NCBI GenBank assembly: GCA_009702405.1
Contig: WLIC01000026.1
Location: forward strand, 1 to 7,161
Source of the DNA: Actinomycetota bacterium
GTDB lineage: Bacteria; Actinomycetota; Actinomycetes; Actinomycetales; Microbacteriaceae
DNA length: 7,161 nt
Direction of reading: 5' to 3'
A program made the position numbers and the translations under genes. Below, piece by piece: positions 6,789 through 7,161 of the stretch (position 1 is its first letter; every line of letters starts with the position of its first letter). The notes below the pieces were generated by a model that saw nothing but the letters and a program-made list of their open reading frames with translations, did not search any database and was not told where the DNA came from.

Positions 6789-7043
6789 AGCCTTATCAAC
6801 TGCTTCGTTTTCAAGGTCGCTCTCAGGATCTCCTGAACCTAGTGAGTTCACTCTCTTCTCATGCAGTTGTTTACTGATCTCATCTCTTAGATGAGATAGG
6901 AAAAACATCGAGAAAGCGAAGGAGAGCATGGCTGCTAGTAATACGGCAAAGACCCAAGGTAAGCCAATAAGACCAAAGAGTATGGTTAGGCCAACAAAGA
7001 GCCCTAGGCGGTAAACGGTGTATTTGAGCCAAACATTTCTCAT
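6741..7043 (-). CDS. DUF4229-like small membrane protein
   Basis: This 100-residue protein of unknown function resembles the DUF4229 family of small actinobacterial membrane proteins, which I recall as common neighbours of menaquinone and cytochrome maturation genes. Two hydrophobic segments are visible at about 8-27 (VYRLGLFVGLTILFGLIG) and 29-50, separated by a proline-containing turn. A charged tail follows, with HLRDEISKQLHEKR (51-64) and an acidic stretch ending ENEAVDKALE (78-87). The last residues, SKKTPAKPKSK, are lysine-rich. This tail is encoded opposite the last 15 codons of menA, a 48-bp tail-to-tail overlap. The start ATG (7043) has TAGACT exactly 6 bases upstream. A GGGG only 1 base away (7045-7048) is too close to be a good ribosome site. 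The family call is from memory of its general look, so function stays unknown. Confidence 0.78.
   Translation of the reverse strand: MRNVWLKYTVYRLGLFVGLTILFGLIGLPWVFAVLLAAMLSFAFSMFFLSHLRDEISKQLHEKRVNSLGSGDPESDLENEAVDKALEGNSKKTPAKPKSK
6877..6897. repeat. Perfect 9-bp inverted repeat with 3-base loop
   Basis: The arms ATCTCATCT (6877-6885) and AGATGAGAT (6889-6897) are exact reverse complements around CTT. The element lies inside the DUF4229 coding region (about residues 49-56, LSHLRDEI). It is also about 90 bases past the menA stop on the plus strand. No T-run follows on either strand, so it is not a canonical terminator. It could form a stable hairpin in either transcript. Confidence 0.55.
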
Positions 7044-7049
7044 GCCCCA

Positions 7050-7055
7050 AGTCTA
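7050..7055 (-). promoter_or_regulatory. Candidate leaderless -10 element for the DUF4229 gene
   Basis: On the minus strand this reads TAGACT, the same hexamer as at menC. It is followed by TGGGGC and then the ATG at 7043, again a 6-base spacing. A partial -35 match, TTAACT (minus strand, 7079-7074), lies 18 bases upstream and overlaps the plus-strand -10 at 7071-7076. Confidence 0.5.
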
Positions 7056-7070
7056 TGTTTCTAGATTGGT

Positions 7071-7076
7071 TAGAGT
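7071..7076 (+). promoter_or_regulatory. Candidate leaderless -10 element for the gene at 7083
   Basis: TAGAGT fits TANNNT and is followed by six bases (TAAGCC) and ATG at 7083. No purine-rich ribosome site is seen near that ATG. No clear -35 is present. The two promoters in this 39-bp gap would put polymerase footprints over one another. Confidence 0.5.
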
Positions 7077-7082
7077 TAAGCC

Positions 7083-7161
7083 ATGAACCGAATTGAACTT
7101 GGCCTTATTGCCGCGGTCGTAATCTTCCAAATATTCACTACCGTCTATGCCGCTAGTGCTA
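7083..7161 (+). CDS. N-terminus of an unidentified membrane or secreted protein, 3' partial
   Basis: Only 26 codons are visible before the window ends. They read MNRIELGLIAAVVIFQIFTTVYAASA, a short polar start followed by a hydrophobic segment. This could be a membrane helix or a signal peptide with a possible Ala-X-Ala type end (VYAAS). A small PLDc_N-type membrane protein is one candidate, since such genes often lie near menA in Actinobacteria, but the visible residues do not prove it. The start is supported by the TAGAGT element 6 bases upstream and the divergent layout with the DUF4229 gene. The frame is open to the window end. Confidence 0.55.
   Translation, partial: MNRIELGLIAAVVIFQIFTTVYAASA

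Overview
The window looks like the chromosome of a low-GC actinobacterium. By sampling a few lines I estimate GC in the low 40s percent. The protein families, the men gene order and the DUF4229 neighbour are typical of Actinobacteria. The modest GC, tight packing and very short intergenic gaps suggest a streamlined aquatic lineage (freshwater or marine Microbacteriaceae or Nanopelagicales type). That placement is inference; the sequence holds no rRNA or other marker.

Layout. Positions 1-2420 carry the two core genes of System II cytochrome c maturation: resB (5' end cut by the window edge) and ccsB/resC, overlapping by 4 nt. Positions 2459-2896 carry an unrecognised small membrane protein with an N-terminal zinc ribbon and two cysteines in a predicted outside loop. 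Its stop codon overlaps, tail to tail, that of menC on the minus strand (2893-3867). Next comes a 17-bp divergent gap, then menB-menE-menA on the plus strand (3885-6788). The end of menA overlaps the end of a minus-strand DUF4229 membrane protein (6741-7043). A 39-bp divergent gap leads to the first 26 codons of an unidentified membrane or secreted protein (7083 onward).

Function. MenC makes o-succinylbenzoate, MenE activates it to the CoA ester, MenB closes the ring to DHNA-CoA, and MenA prenylates DHNA. Menaquinone would feed the cytochrome bc branch, whose c-type haemes are attached by ResB/CcsB, so both clusters serve the respiratory chain.

Most notable signal. All five starts that must head their own transcript have a TANNNT -10 hexamer ending exactly 7 bases before the start codon. 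This is the arrangement expected for leaderless mRNAs. The three genes inside operons lack it. Between menC and menB the two hexamers overlap in one 7-bp dyad (TAGTCTA) whose centre lies exactly 9 bases from each start, so it looks like a symmetric bidirectional leaderless promoter. No mobile element, CRISPR array, tRNA or rRNA was seen, and no gap between genes exceeds 40 bases.
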